64,000 nucleotides of DNA from Sporodiniella umbellata (taxonomy: Eukaryota; Mucoromycota; Mucoromycetes; Mucorales; Rhizopodaceae), in contig JAIXMR010000116.1 of the NCBI GenBank assembly GCA_025677835.1, forward strand, positions 20,728-84,727, read 5' to 3'. A program made the position numbers and the translations under genes. Position 1 is the first letter of the stretch; each line of letters starts with the position of its first letter. This document shows positions 24,155 through 36,239 of the stretch, one piece after another. Under the pieces are notes generated by a model. That model ran no database searches. It saw nothing but the letters and a program-made list of their open reading frames with translations, and was not told the DNA's origin.

Positions 24155-25757
24155 ATGTCTGAATTCGTCGTTGAAGCCACCACCTCCAAGGACTTTAAGC
24201 TTAAGCGTAAGATAAAAAAAGAAAAGAAAAAAAAAAAAAAAAAAAAACGCGCTAACGATTTTCTGGTAGTCCAAACTGGTTTGTTCATTAATAACAAGTT
24301 TGTCAAGGGTTCTGACACGATTGAGACCGTCAATCCCTCCACTGGCAAGGTTATCGCTAGTGTCCAGGCTGGTAAGTAACACTCTCCAACCTACGAAGAG
24401 AGATATTCATCTTTTTTTTTGGCTAGCTGAGGCCAAGGACATCGATACTGCCGTCCATGCTGCAGAAGCCGCTTTCCATGGAGAGTGGTCAAAGTTGCGC
24501 CCCCTTCAACGGTCTGCTTTGATGCACAAGTTGGCCGACCTTATTGACCGTGATAACGAAATCTTGTCTCAGGTAGAAAGTCTTGATAACGGCAAAGGTA
24601 TTACCTTCTCTCGTCACTTTGATGTCAAGCAAATTGCCATCACGCTTCGTTACTTTGCTGGATTTGCTGACAAGGTGCATGGCAAGGTGATTGATACCGA
24701 AGGTTGTCTCTCTTACACTCGCCACGAAGCCTTGGGTGTCTGTGCTGCGATCATTCCCTGGAACTTTCCTTTGATGATGTTGGGTTGGAAGTTAGGCCCT
24801 GCTCTGGCTACGGGTAATACTGTTGTAGTCAAGACTTCTGAAATGACACCTCTTTCTGCTTTAAAGGTAGCCGAATTGGTTGTCGAAGCCGGTTTCCCTC
24901 CTGGTGTTATCAACATTGTCACAGGTTATGGTGCTGTCGCTGGCGATGCGCTATCTCGCCATATGAAGGTAGCCAAGGTGGCATTTACTGGAAGTACTGC
25001 AGTGGGTCGTATGATTATGAAGGCTGCTGCTGAAAGTAACCTTAAGAAGGTCACTCTTGAATTGGGCGGTAAATCACCCAACATCATTTTCGATGATGCC
25101 GATTTGGATCAAGCCGTCAAGTGGGCTCACAAGGGTATTTTCTTTAACCACGGACAAACATGTTGTGCCGGTAGCCGTATCTATGTTCAATCCACCATCT
25201 ACGAACAATTCCTTACCAAATTCAAGGAATACACTAGCCAAACCAAGCTGGGCGACCCTCATGACGATGACACTTTCCAAGGACCTCAAATCAACAAGTC
25301 TCAATTTGATAAAATTCTGGGCTACATTGAAAAGGGAAAGACAGAAGGCGCCACTTGTTACATGGGCGGTAACCGCTGGGGTGAAGAGGGTTATTTTATT
25401 GAGCCTACTGTCTTTACTGACGTAAACGAGGACATGACCATCGTCAAGGAAGAAATCTTTGGTCCCGTAGTCACTGTTTCCAAGTTTGACAGCGTAGACG
25501 ATGTAGTACACATGGCTTTAGACACCGAGTACGGTCTCGCTGCCGCTGTCTTTACTCAAAACACAGCTCGTGCTGTCGATGTTTCCAACCGTCTCCAAGC
25601 TGGTACGGTCTGGGTTAACTGTTACAACGAATTGGATTACAACACTCCCTTTGGTGGCTTCCGTCAAAGTGGTATTGGCCGTGAAAACGGTGAATACGCT
25701 CTCGAAAACTATATCCAAATCAAGACCGTCAAGATCAACGTCAGTCGTCAGCCTTAA
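24155..25757 (+). CDS. NAD(P)-dependent aldehyde dehydrogenase (ALDH1/2 type)
   Basis: Oxidises aldehydes to carboxylic acids. Three exons (24155-24206, 24270-24371, 24427-25757) give 494 residues, typical for a cytosolic ALDH. Visible: Rossmann and substrate motifs IIPWNFPL and FTGSTAVGR, the general-base Glu in LELGGKSPN (about residue 263), catalytic Cys in GQTCCAGSR (about residue 297), then EEIFGPVV and the C-terminal PFGGFRQSGIGRENGEYALE. The N-terminus lacks a mitochondrial presequence. Intron 1 is 63 nt, contains a poly(A) tract and has no stop in frame, so an unspliced reading gives a Lys-rich insert; splicing restores the usual join KLQTGLFINNKFV. Codon use is biased as in highly expressed genes. 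Confidence 0.94.
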
Positions 25758-27144
25758 AACATCCCTATTTTTCTCTTATTATAAAAAAAAAAAAAAACTC
25801 AATAAACCGTCTTTTGTAAATCAACTCCTCAAACTGTAGCCCGTGGATCAAACACAGTCAAAACAAAAACCTTCCAGCTTATGGCTGAAATCCATCTTTC
25901 TTTTTCTGGCCTAATCTTTTAAGTCACTCTTTTTTTTTTTTTAAAAAAAGAAAACCCGTTTTTCGAAACAACTCCAATGACTAAATGAATCGGAGCACTT
26001 CAAGTCAATGGGTGGCTTGGATCTCGTCTCCGCCAGTGTTGAAAAAAAAAAAAGTATAAAAGGCCTCGAAAAGTAAGCAATTCTACTTTTTCTTTAGTGA
26101 CCGTACTCTACAGGATCTGTATGCAGTACATAACTTTTCTACGTTTTTTAAACGAGATACACATTCAAAGTTAGTCGATGATTTTGAGTAGCTCTTCTTT
26201 TGAGTGAAGTGTGGTCAGGATTATCTCTCAGAGTAATCCAGGCCAGTTGATGATCTCGCCTGTCTTTTATTCCAAGGACATGGCAAGGAAGACGCTACAA
26301 GTCTGATAACTTTTTTTTTTTTTTTTAAAGAAATATCAAATGAAAAATAAGAAATCATATCAGTTTCTATCTCTGGTACAGTTCTAACTGTAGAAATAGC
26401 TCAAGAAGGAGGTTGTTTGAAAGTGTAACTCATAACTATGAATACAAAAAAGGCTTTAAACCACCCAAAAAAAAACAAAAAAAAATTTTTTTTCAGATAA
26501 GTTTTTCGAGTGGCTTTGAACATCAAGAGCAAGTCAATTTAACTCTGTCTATGGACAGTTCGCTCGACTGACTGTCAAGTACACCAACAATACATATAAG
26601 GAAAATAAAAAATGGGGCATCGATGGTCAAATGGGGTACCTTAATTTCCACTCTCTTTGGTTTCACGGGGGAAATTTCTCTATATAGTTAATGTCCGTTG
26701 TGACGAATTGGGATAAATGCTTTTATTTTGAAAGTCAAAAAGAGACAGTTTCAAAAAGAATGTGTGTAAAGATGAATATGATTGAAGGATGGTTTGGTAA
26801 ATCGTAATGTAAGCCGAGGAGAGCTATAATAATAAAAATAATAATAAAAAAACGCATGCACGTTATATTAGGTTTGGCTCTTCAATTTTTCCATACAGAC
26901 TACCGTGTTTTACCTTTGATAGTCTACAACTTGAAATGATATGATGAACGAGTGTAATCAACAAATAGAACGCTTTTTTTTTTAAAAAAAAAAAAAAAAA
27001 AATGCTGAGAATGAGTGGGTTTTGTTGCAGACTGTCCAGCAGCTAACGATAAATATATTACAAACCAAAGAAAGTGGCATTTTCTTATGGCAAACATCAG
27101 ACGAAATATTTTTCATCTTGTTACAAAACTAGAAATTGTGTTGA
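25758..27144. other. Intergenic, 1.4 kb between convergent genes
   Basis: No gene recognised. AT-rich, with A/T homopolymers (near 25780, 25930, 26311-26325 and 26972-27001). It covers the 3' flanks of the aldehyde dehydrogenase and the Mga2-like gene. After the stop of the latter, no ankyrin-repeat sequence was seen on the minus strand. Confidence 0.5.
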
Positions 27145-29026
27145 CTAAGTTTGTATTCGGGTCAAGATATCAACACTGGACATGTTATATTTCTCCTCGT
27201 GGAGTGATGTTGGAAAATCAATTGGGCTTTTTGATGCTTCTTGTTTTTGTTGAGTATGGGTGTAAAGGTTTCCTTGAACGATATCCATGGCCACTTTCTT
27301 TGCATTGTGTAGTTTTCCTGTCGTCTTTAACCCTATAAGCTGTAAGGCGAGCTCGAGAAGAGCTTGGTCATTTGCATCATAATACGTGAATATGACTACA
27401 TCTTGTCCTTCCAGAGCAAGAGAATGATCTTTGAAAGACACAACAACAGGTCCCGGATGAGCTACAGCAGGCAACCGACACACAATGATGTTGGGATAAA
27501 CTGCCGTGGTAGTTGCAACGCGGTCTCCAAAAACACATGTAAGACCTTCGTAAAAACCAGAACCAAGCAGTGTTACTTCGGTTCCACCGTAGGTTGGGCC
27601 CTGCGCTGATATGACACGGTCTAAACGAGGGGAAGGCTTATCGGTCTGATGCTCGTTTACCAGAGGCAGAGAGGAAAAAAAAGGAGGGGATACGTTTCGA
27701 CGGCGTTTGAACGAGAGCTGCTCAGCTGGTGGAGTGGGCAGCGAGTTAATAAAAATGGGATCTGAATGGGGTATGCTGATGCTAGTGGGGAGATGGGGGG
27801 TTTTGATAGGCCCATTTGAGATGGGTAATTTCTTTAATAACGTAGGTGATGTCACAAGATCGTTCGGTTCTCTGGGGCGTTTCCCTTTGTTGCTGAAACT
27901 GTTTTTGGCTTTATTTTTCGGGCTTTTGTGGTCGTCTGTGATCATTATAGGTGGGGAGGTTCCTAAAGCTACCACTTGTCCTTTATCGTTCTTCATCGAG
28001 AAGCGAATTCTAGTTTCATTTTGGTTTTGCGTTGAGTATTGGTTACCAAAAAAAAAAAAAAAAAAAAAAAAAAAGTACCTGAATCCTACTTTCTCGTTAT
28101 GGTGACGACAGTAACAAGTTATTCTTGTAGGCAAAGTGATTTCACTGGAAGAGAAGTTAAGCAGAGAATTACAGTTAAACAGAACGACTCTTTCTTTTTC
28201 GTCCTTTATGTCTACTTCTTCTCTTGCTTTGTTATCTTTGATTCTTTCAGATCTTTTTCTCTACACAAGAATGCGTCAGAAAAAACCAAAAAAAAAAAAA
28301 AAAAAAAGCTATATAACGCATCTATTTACCTCACGTCTCATACACCCTTCACAAATTCGTATTTCTTTATCAATGCTACTATGCATAACCTTTGCTTCTA
28401 GATTCAAAATTTTCGAGTTATCTGTAAATTCAACCAGATTTGAAAAAGAAACTTGGTGTGATCTCTGCTCTGATTTTCGCACCTTGGATTTCACAAGCAT
28501 GTTTTTGTTGATTTTGACAAATGACCAGGAGTGAGAGCCTTTAGTTTTAAGTGAAAGTTTTAACTTTATTTGCGTTTCTACACGCGATTTCGCTCCTTCT
28601 TGATTTATTCCAGATATGTCGATTTCAAAAGGCTCATGGGTTGGTCTTTACATATACACGTATGTCATTAGTACTAGAATTATCTTGTCAAGAAAAAAAA
28701 AATTTTTAAGAAAAACTTACAAAGGGCCTTCCTTTTTTTTTTTTAGAAATAAAACAGTATTAGTTTATTTTTTCTGTTTACGAAAAAAAAAAAAAAGCAA
28801 TTATGCTTTTATTTAGATTTACCAGAAGATTATTTTTTTGCTGTACTATAGGAGATGGTGTCGTGTTATCTGTAGAGCAAGATTCTGCTAAAGGGGAATC
28901 GAACAAAAGTTCATTTGTATAAGGTACGAACTCTTGAAATATAGCAAAGTAATTTTCCTCAGCACCAATTGATCTTTGTAGTTCAAAACTGTTTTTCAGT
29001 GAGTCACTATCAGAGTCAAGATGCAT
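27145..29026 (-). CDS. Mga2/Spt23-like IPT-domain transcription factor, short form
   Basis: Mga2 and Spt23 activate the OLE1 desaturase gene in yeast; they are ER-membrane precursors whose soluble N-terminal part is released by the proteasome. Four exons (29026-28823, 28632-28330, 28260-28079, 28009-27145) give 517 residues. Visible in order: an acidic start; the SRVETQIKL motif; a conserved LEAKVM..CEGCMRRE segment; TLPTRITCYCRHHNEKVGFR; the SPPIMITDDHKSP motif; and an IPT/TIG domain (VISAQGPTYGGTEVTLLG ... VYPNIIVCRLPA) followed by LALQLIGLKTTGKLHNAKKV. It stops with DILTRIQT, just where full-length relatives begin ankyrin repeats and later a membrane anchor. Thus it would be soluble from the outset. 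The first intron's acceptor (28633) is the least certain junction. Confidence 0.85.
28048..28074. repeat. A27 homopolymer in intron of Mga2-like gene
   Basis: A run of A on the + strand (T on the coding strand) inside intron 3, beginning four bases after the donor. Confidence 0.8.
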
Positions 29027-29977
29027 AATGATTTTTAAAAATAAAGTGTAAAGAGATGCAAGAGAGAGAAAAAAGGGAAGGGGAGATACTAATCTCTTTT
29101 TATAGTACTTTCGGCTGCAAAAGTCAATAGCGAAATCTCCGTTTTAGTTCAAGTATGGTCTGTTCGCAAGTGTTACACCTTGTTCAAGTAAGAAAAGGTA
29201 AACAAGTTTTTTTTTTTTTTTGGATTCTTGCTCACCTTATACGCGCTATCGGAAAAAAAAGGAGATTATCAATAATTTTTTTACTCATTAAGTCTGTGTT
29301 CCCTTATAAAACATCGATATACACAGGTGACACTTGTTGAATACTGTTGATTCTATGCATAGAAAATAAAGCAAACTAAAAGATTGCAAAGATACAGCGT
29401 CTAGATCTGCGGGAAAATATGGAAAAAATATAGAAAAGAGCGGCAATGTTACATAACAGTAAAGTGCTTACAACAGGGTCCTAGGCAGGTCGCGTGACGT
29501 TTATTAAGTGCAGTTGATTTTATTGATTGATACTCAAGAGCATCTGCTCATTTTGCTCAAGATAGATATTCTTCATTTATCAAAGGTAGCAAATGAAGCA
29601 GTCAGGATAGACTAATTTGGTTCATCAGTTGCAACTCTTGCTTGCACAATCGCGCTCTTATTCTTAAACCAGGAGATACTTTTTTTCATGAACGGTTTCC
29701 AAGAGAAGTAGAAGCTATATACCACAAGCAAAATTCCTCAAACACAAATTATGAAAAGGAATTCGAGCAAACAGTGAACGCTTTATTTTAGTTTTTGTTC
29801 GAGTGATCAACATCTTGGAGTCTTGAAAGGTGATTTCAGCAAAAAGAAAAGAAAAACAAAAAAGCTATACGGGCTCAGTTCCTTAAGTCAAAGAAATAAA
29901 AGACGACAGAGATAAATGAGAAAAGGGAAAGAAATGTGTGTTCCTTTCTTATTTACAACTTTTTTTTTTCTTGGGTT
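29027..29977. other. Intergenic, 0.95 kb
   Basis: Upstream region of the Mga2-like gene and 3' flank of EMC6. AT-rich with T runs near 29207-29220; no coding signal recognised. Confidence 0.5.
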
Positions 29978-30301
29978 TTATTGGTACAGATGTACAAGGC
30001 CATATAATAGTGTATGAAATAAGGTATAGGATAAAAGTCCACCAACAGCACCGTCAACAAATAAGTCTTTATATCCGTTCATAAACTGATCTTTGTTGGT
30101 TCTGGTCAATAGTAATAAGCACAGGATCATCCAGCTTAATCCAAAAAAGAGAAAGCCGTTTAGATTTGTAAGGCCCAGAATTCCGGCTGCTGATCCTGCT
30201 ATAGCTGAAAAACATGAACGTACATACTGAAGCTGCCTATTGTTGTGCATTACATGAGTCTGAACGTATTTGTGTGCTTCTTGATTAGGTGGATTGTTCA
30301 T
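29978..30301 (-). CDS. EMC6: ER membrane protein complex subunit 6
   Basis: Core membrane subunit of the EMC insertase, which places tail-anchored and polytopic helices into the ER. Intronless ORF of 107 residues, the normal EMC6 length. The start at 30301 (MNNPPNQEAHKYV) is chosen over a longer frame to 30367 that has no family resemblance. Visible: a soluble N-terminus, then an SCFSAIAGSAAGILGLTNLN helix with the conserved G-L-T-N-L-x-G turn, a second helix (LFFGLSWMILCLLLL), and a third (VGGLLSYTLFHTLLYGLVHL). The preceding KDLFVDGAVGGL loop is also conserved. Confidence 0.9.
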   Translation of the reverse strand: MNNPPNQEAHKYVQTHVMHNNRQLQYVRSCFSAIAGSAAGILGLTNLNGFLFFGLSWMILCLLLLTRTNKDQFMNGYKDLFVDGAVGGLLSYTLFHTLLYGLVHLYQ

Positions 30302-33300
30302 TATGGTTAAAGAAAAAAAAACATCAAATTGATGTGTGAAAATTTCGGTCGACCAAAAACCAGCCAATCATAAGCAACTAACAAACATTGCAGTTTGTAA
30401 ACTTTTAACAGATTTACGTTTTACACTAGACGAATGACGTGTTTCGTCTTCCCCAAAAAAATTTTCTATAAAAAGATAACGGATAATCACTTGAAAGCAC
30501 GATCTTTGGAGTAATGGGAGCCGGTATCACTGTGAGAAAGCTCTTACTATTAGCCAACTAGCGTTGCACGTTATATTGATTTAGTATGTTTAATAAACAA
30601 GAGCTGCACAACCTAGGGTTACACTTTTTTTTTACTTGCAGCTTTTGTTCCTATCTCTCAATCATTTACATAATTGATCATTTTGCGCTTCTTGTTCTTT
30701 TTTGGGTTTTGATTGCTTACTTTTAAGAAAGAAAACCCCCCTTAAAAGAAAACCAAAACGTTTTCATTCATTAACAAAACGCCATCGCATATCGCACTAT
30801 TGAATTGAGTTAGAAACGGGCTGAATCTTTGTTTTCTGACCCTATCTTTAAGGATACTGTACTTTTTATAGCCGTTCTTGTGAACCTAAAAGCATACACA
30901 GTGTACATATTTAAAAAAAAAAAAAAAAAAAAAAAGTCAGCCAACATTTCTTAGGTGTTGCCAAGTATAAGCTTTTGGAAAAACAACGAATTATGAATCA
31001 AGCCTTGTTTGCCTCTAGCCATATATTTACAAGCAAAAGTATGGAACCATATATATATATATATACATATGTATATATTACAAACGAATCCGAAGCAAAA
31101 CCCAAGAAACTTTTCTCATACTTATCTTGTGTCTGTTAAATTTAGTTTTATGAGGTACCCTATTCTCCCTTAAAAGCTAGCGTTTTATACAATCAAAGGT
31201 TTGAGCATTGTTTTTCAAAAAATTTGTATTGCACAGACCATATCTGTCATTTCTCAACATCCCTTCCGAGAGTTTTTGCTCGCTTGGTCATATCTACCTT
31301 GATCCCTTTTTAGTTTTACTTAGTCTTTTCTCAATTACAGAAAGAACAGGCGATATACTTTTTATTGTACAAATATGGACAACATTTTTAGAGTGTCTGC
31401 ATTTTTATTGTTAGTAATAGAAAACCACTTTTTCTATCTACCTGTTTCATACGAATGAGCGTACTTAATCACAATCTTTTCTTTAGTCAAAATCAAAAAC
31501 AGTAGTTGAATATTAGTAAGTATAATTATTACTAAGGTGATTTAAAATAGCTATGACTGACTGAATAAAAAGAAAAAATAAGAAGCTCTGTCCTCAAACA
31601 AGCAATTTGAACGCTTTAATTCTTTTAAAGTGATGTATATGTAAAGAGATTCAATAATAAAAAAACTTATCTCTGTTAAAAAAAAATTATAAAATACCTA
31701 TTTTTTAGTTGTATATTGATTTTTTAAATCAGGCAAGCTCAGAATGATTTGTTATGCAAGAAAGTTCCTGGAAAGGAAAAGAAAATATCAATCATTTTGG
31801 CTCATTTTGCGTTAATCGGAATTCTTGAAACATTACTTGTTAGTTGATTTACGCTTTGTTAGTACCACAGTTTATGGGGTTTTTTGCATTGAAAAATATA
31901 GATTTGACGGTACTTGGTTATAGAATTTTAACAGATACAAGACAACACTTGAAGTTATGCATTGACACATGTTTAAGAACAAGTGATGCCTCTAATTTTT
32001 TTTTTTAAAAAAAGCCTACAGAGTTTTTCTTTTACTGTACTATCCTCAAAACCCTAAAAGTATAGTAGTACGAAAAAGACACACATTGCTTCATCTTCGA
32101 AATGTTTGGGATTTGTAATGAGAATAAAAAAAATGTGTTTTATACTCGCGCATAGAAGTAAGCTCGCTAAACACTATGTTTTTGCTGTTTTTTTTTTTTT
32201 TTTTTTTGTTTTACATATAAAAGTAACAGCATGCTCCAAAAGTATTGGTTAATTTTGTGTTAAATTACTGCCCATGGTTACCTTTATAGGCTCTATCGAT
32301 GCAATATTTTGAGCTTATTGCGCGTTTTAAAAGCTATAGCTATGTTTGCGTTCTAGATTGTTGCTGTCTCTGCTGATAAAAAAGCCTACCTTCTTTTGAT
32401 GGTTTGGTTTGATTAGAAATAAATCAGTCAATACTTTTCTTTAGAGAACAAAAAGCGCAGTATCTGTTTCTTAACTACAAATACAGTCAAAAACCAATAT
32501 TAGCCTTTTCTCTTTCTTTTGTTGGTGCACAGAATCACGCTGAAAGTTTATAGCAATTTTCCTCAAAAGGATCGTTGTACTAAAACTATACCAGAACCTC
32601 TGGAAAAAGAGAGCAATTTAGCGGCAGTTTGCAGTAACTTTTAGTACCCTAATGAATAAAAAAGTAAGGAGACTTGTTCTATTTCATATCTGCTTGTTTC
32701 TCTATCCTGATCAATGAATAAAAACAAAAATAGTGGAGCACATGTTATCGAAAACAGAGTCTGTGTATTTTTGATTCATTCTCAAAAGAGCTAATAAAGT
32801 TCGATTTGACTACACTAATGTTTTTTTTAACAATACTTCAAGTCATTTAAACGCGAAATGTACTAAGTGGTATCAAAAGCTTTTTCTCACACACATATAC
32901 CGCGTACCTTTAATTTTTAGCCTTTGAGAAAATTGATCGCAATCGGAATACAGTTTAGACGAAAAGAAAAAAATCAAATCCGATTTGAATCAAATTACCA
33001 CCTTGGCAATAATACAGACAAAAGATATTCTGAGCTACATTTACTGCAAAGACACTTTTAAGCTTCTATATAAGTGTAAAAGATGACGAAAAAACCATTG
33101 GCCCTACAGATCTCCTTTCACTTTTAGCCAATAATGTGATGTGCAGTTAGCATATAGATGTCTTAATTTGTTACCCAGTATGATGACACTTATTCCCAGG
33201 ATGATGTACAATTTTAAAAAATAAAACTCTTTACTGTATCACATCTGTTTTAAAGGTAAATGGGGCACTTTACACTCAAAGTATAGTGCTAGAATAAAGA

Positions 33301-34061
33301 ATCTGTAGATTTTCCTTTTGTCAGGGATGAAACAATTGTTCTGCTGACACTTTTTTCGGGCGGGTTTAGCCTTTATTGTAGTACATACCATTCGTAACAG
33401 GACATTCGAATTGGGGTACTTTTGACAGAGATTCAGCCTCGTGTATATATTTATACTACAGGCTTTGCACAACATTTTTTTTCGAATAACCATACTCTGA
33501 GACTGAATTTACAATATTTCCTTCTGTTTAAACTTGTTTCGTAACAATATAGAGGAAAGCTGACGCGCTTGTTGCTACTTTTGTTTTCTTGTTTATTTTC
33601 AAAAGTTTTTGTAGAGATAAATGATGTAATGGGCACCAAACTGTATTCACTCAGGAATTTGTAACATATCTATCAATCTAAACTACATTAGGCTGTAGGT
33701 ATACAGTGACTCTGTATATATACATATATACAATTGGCTTTACAGTTGATAAATACCAAAAAAAAAAAATCGCTAAAAGCTACATCTTTTGAATAGGCTC
33801 TCATAAGCGTGTTATGTTTTTTTAAGACATTAGCTGTTTACAGACTGATTTTATCAAAAACAATTAAAAAAAGACATAGGAATCATACGTCGTTTCCAAT
33901 CTTTTCAACTTTCTTCCAAGCATTGATCACTTTATGACATTCAAAATTGTATCGATGCGGAGGCTGTATTCACTTATTTACTTGACTGATAATTTTGAAC
34001 GATGGGCAGCTTTATTCATGAATCGTAAGAAAAAAAAAATTTACAGAGTAGCAGAGAAAAT
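30302..34061. other. Gene-poor intergenic region, 3.8 kb
   Basis: No recognisable gene on either strand. ORFs found are below 90 codons and have no family features. It contains an A23 run (about 30913-30935), a short TA-rich microsatellite near 31050-31078, a T run near 32190-32207 and a TATATACATATATAC palindrome-like stretch near 33716-33731. No transposon ends or tRNA were recognised. Confidence 0.5.
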
Positions 34062-35210
34062 TTATTTTAAAGCTGTTTTTTTCGTAATAAGTGCACCTTC
34101 TTTTCCAGCATACTCTGTCCAGCTCCCATCATAAACTGAAACATTTTGAGCGCCAAGCCTTTCGAGAGCAAAATAAAGAATGGATGCTGTGATACCGCTC
34201 CCTACGTTGGTGAGCAGTTAATACAGTTGGCTCAAAGTAATACAATTTTTTTTTTACCGCAGCTAGTAGTAATATCTTTTGAAATATCTACACCTTTGTC
34301 TTTAAAGACTTCATTTAAAGAATCGTCTGATAAAAGCTTGCCTTCTGCATCAATCAGCTCATTAAAATTAACGCTGAGCGAGCCGGGCATATGTCCAGAG
34401 CTTAGTCCCTGACGAGGCTCTGGTGCCTCTCCTGTAAATCTTGGATATGGACGAGCATCCAAAACCTGAATTGCTTCCTGGCTGCCTTTCTGAGCTTTGT
34501 ATGCATTGCTTAGCATAGCATGATAGTCACGAACAAGCTTGCTATTCAGAGTTGGTATTTTGTAGTGTTTTTTCTTAATATTTTTTAAATCTCCTGTTTC
34601 AGTAGGTTCTCCACCTTTAATCCAAGCAGGCAAACCGCCGTTTAAAACAGAAACAGAGCGATGCCCAAAAACCTATAAATGCGTTAGCCCCTTGTACAGC
34701 TTAAAAAAAAAAAAAGCCCTGCCTTGAATGTCCAATATACTCTACATGCAGAAAAAATACCGACTGAATCGTAAACAACTACATGGTCATTTTCGTCAAT
34801 ACCCAGTTCGCCTTAGCACAATATAAAAGAAAACAGATAACAAAATGAGTCATCAAGTATCATTTCTGATTTTTTTAAGACTTCATGTATTTTACCTATA
34901 GCTTCAGCAAATACTTTGGGTGAAGGGAGCATATGAGGAAGATCACTGGACGTATCTTTGATACCATCGATATCAAAAAAACGGCTATGTACTATCCTTT
35001 TCTCCAGAAATTCTCGATGGGGATCACGATTTGAATTTGGCATATGCCATGAACCATCTAAAATTTTGACGCGCCCTAAAGCAGAGCTTAGCTGTTTAGG
35101 CGAAACAAGAGTTCCAAAAAGGCGTTGTTGCTGTGTTTTTTCAACTGTTTACAGAAAAAAAATAGGATGAAAAATAAACAAAGTTTAAGCGCACTTTTAA
35201 GAGATAACAT
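34062..35210 (-). CDS. Mercaptopyruvate/thiosulfate sulfurtransferase (rhodanese, Tum1-like)
   Basis: Transfers sulfane sulfur via a cysteine persulfide; the Tum1 branch supplies sulfur for tRNA thiolation and molybdenum cofactor. Five exons (35210-35180, 35144-34896, 34811-34723, 34672-34258, 34201-34062) give 307 residues, normal for a two-domain rhodanese. Domain 1: VKILDGSWHMP and IPGA-equivalent HSRFFDID, then VVVYDSVGIFSACRVYW; domain 2: VLDARPYPRFTGEAPEPR, GHMPGSLSVNF and the catalytic loop CGSGITAS, the mercaptopyruvate-type CGSGVT pattern. The basic N-terminus (MLSLKSALKLF) could be a mitochondrial signal. Intron 3 (34722-34673) has a GC donor and AG acceptor; no GT alternative keeps the reading frame. 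Intron 1 is only 35 nt. Confidence 0.9.
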
Positions 35211-36239
35211 GTTTTTTTTTTTTTGCATACGCTGTTTTAAAGTAGGCAAAGTTTGCTTAAACATAAAAAATCAATTTCGATGTAAAGGAAAAAAGAAAAG
35301 GAAAAAACGAGCGGTCAATAAAACAGTTAATTTTGTTAGATGTACTGTTTTGTGCTACATACATGCTTTTGATAACACAAGATCTGCTCGGTACATTCTA
35401 CAGTTTGTATGACTGTAAACAATCAACACGAAGATTGAAGAGTGTATATTTAGGCTGTATCTACAAATTTGGTTTTGTAAAAAAAAAATATTTAATATAT
35501 AAGCCAATCAATGCTTTTAAAAAAACATTATCTTCTTTTTTAATCTCAACATAAATGCAGCTTAAGAACCACAAGCATGTCCTTTTTTGAAATGTAGCGT
35601 TTCGTTTACTTCATTTTTTTAAGCTTTAGAATCAAGAGTCAATAATTGATACTGAGCTAATACTTAGGAATTTCCCTTTTCACAAGCGTTTCATTTTCTA
35701 CTTAACAATGATAAAAAAGCTTGAACAAGACAACTTCTATACTAACAAAAGAACGACACACCCATTGTCCTTCAACTAACTTCTTTCTATAAAAATAACC
35801 AAACTTCATCTGCAAAACGCTTGTTAATACGTCTTTATTAAAGGCAGTGTAGATACTTGTTTTTTTTTTTTTTAAGAATACAATCAGTTACGTGTATATC
35901 CAATTGGAGCCGTAAAGACATATATAACTATTTATACTGGTTTCCAAGCTTGATAATTTTTCTCTTCGAATTGTTACAGTTTTTGTAGTTAGAGTTGGTC
36001 CTAGTTTTGATGAGTCCAAAAGCGATTATGGGCCAGTCTATATTAAGTGGTGTGGGGATTTAACTACCATAGTTGTAACCAAAGCCTTTGAACTAAAATG
36101 TTGGCCCAACTTTTTTGTGTCTAGATGATGTGTTCCAATAATAGCATTTACATAATTTGATGTATGAATCGCACAAAAGTAAGAAAGGATATTTGGTAGA
36201 TAGGAGGATAGAGAAAATCTAGACATTTTTCTTTTTATT
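35211..36239. other. Intergenic, 1.0 kb
   Basis: No supported gene. AT-rich, with T runs near 35211-35224 and 35860-35873. A 62-codon minus-strand ORF (36226-36038) directly downstream of the flavin-reductase gene has no family features. Confidence 0.45.

Noticed and set aside
24155..24379. ORF with Lys-rich N-terminus before the aldehyde dehydrogenase
   Set aside because: It reads through a GTAAGA..GTAG intron full of A; splicing restores the normal ALDH start.
27000..27144. Possible ankyrin exon downstream of the Mga2-like stop
   Set aside because: All minus-strand frames have early stops and show no ankyrin pattern; no suitable donor before the stop.
27707..28105. 132-codon + strand ORF
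   Set aside because: Antisense to exon 4 of the Mga2-like gene, ends in poly-Lys from a homopolymer; a shadow.
31208..31414. 68-codon ORF in the gene-poor region
   Set aside because: No family features, low-complexity hydrophobic composition typical of chance ORFs in AT-rich DNA.
33239..33639. Two overlapping minus-strand ORFs of 84 and 62 codons
   Set aside because: No recognisable motif and no splice model joining them.
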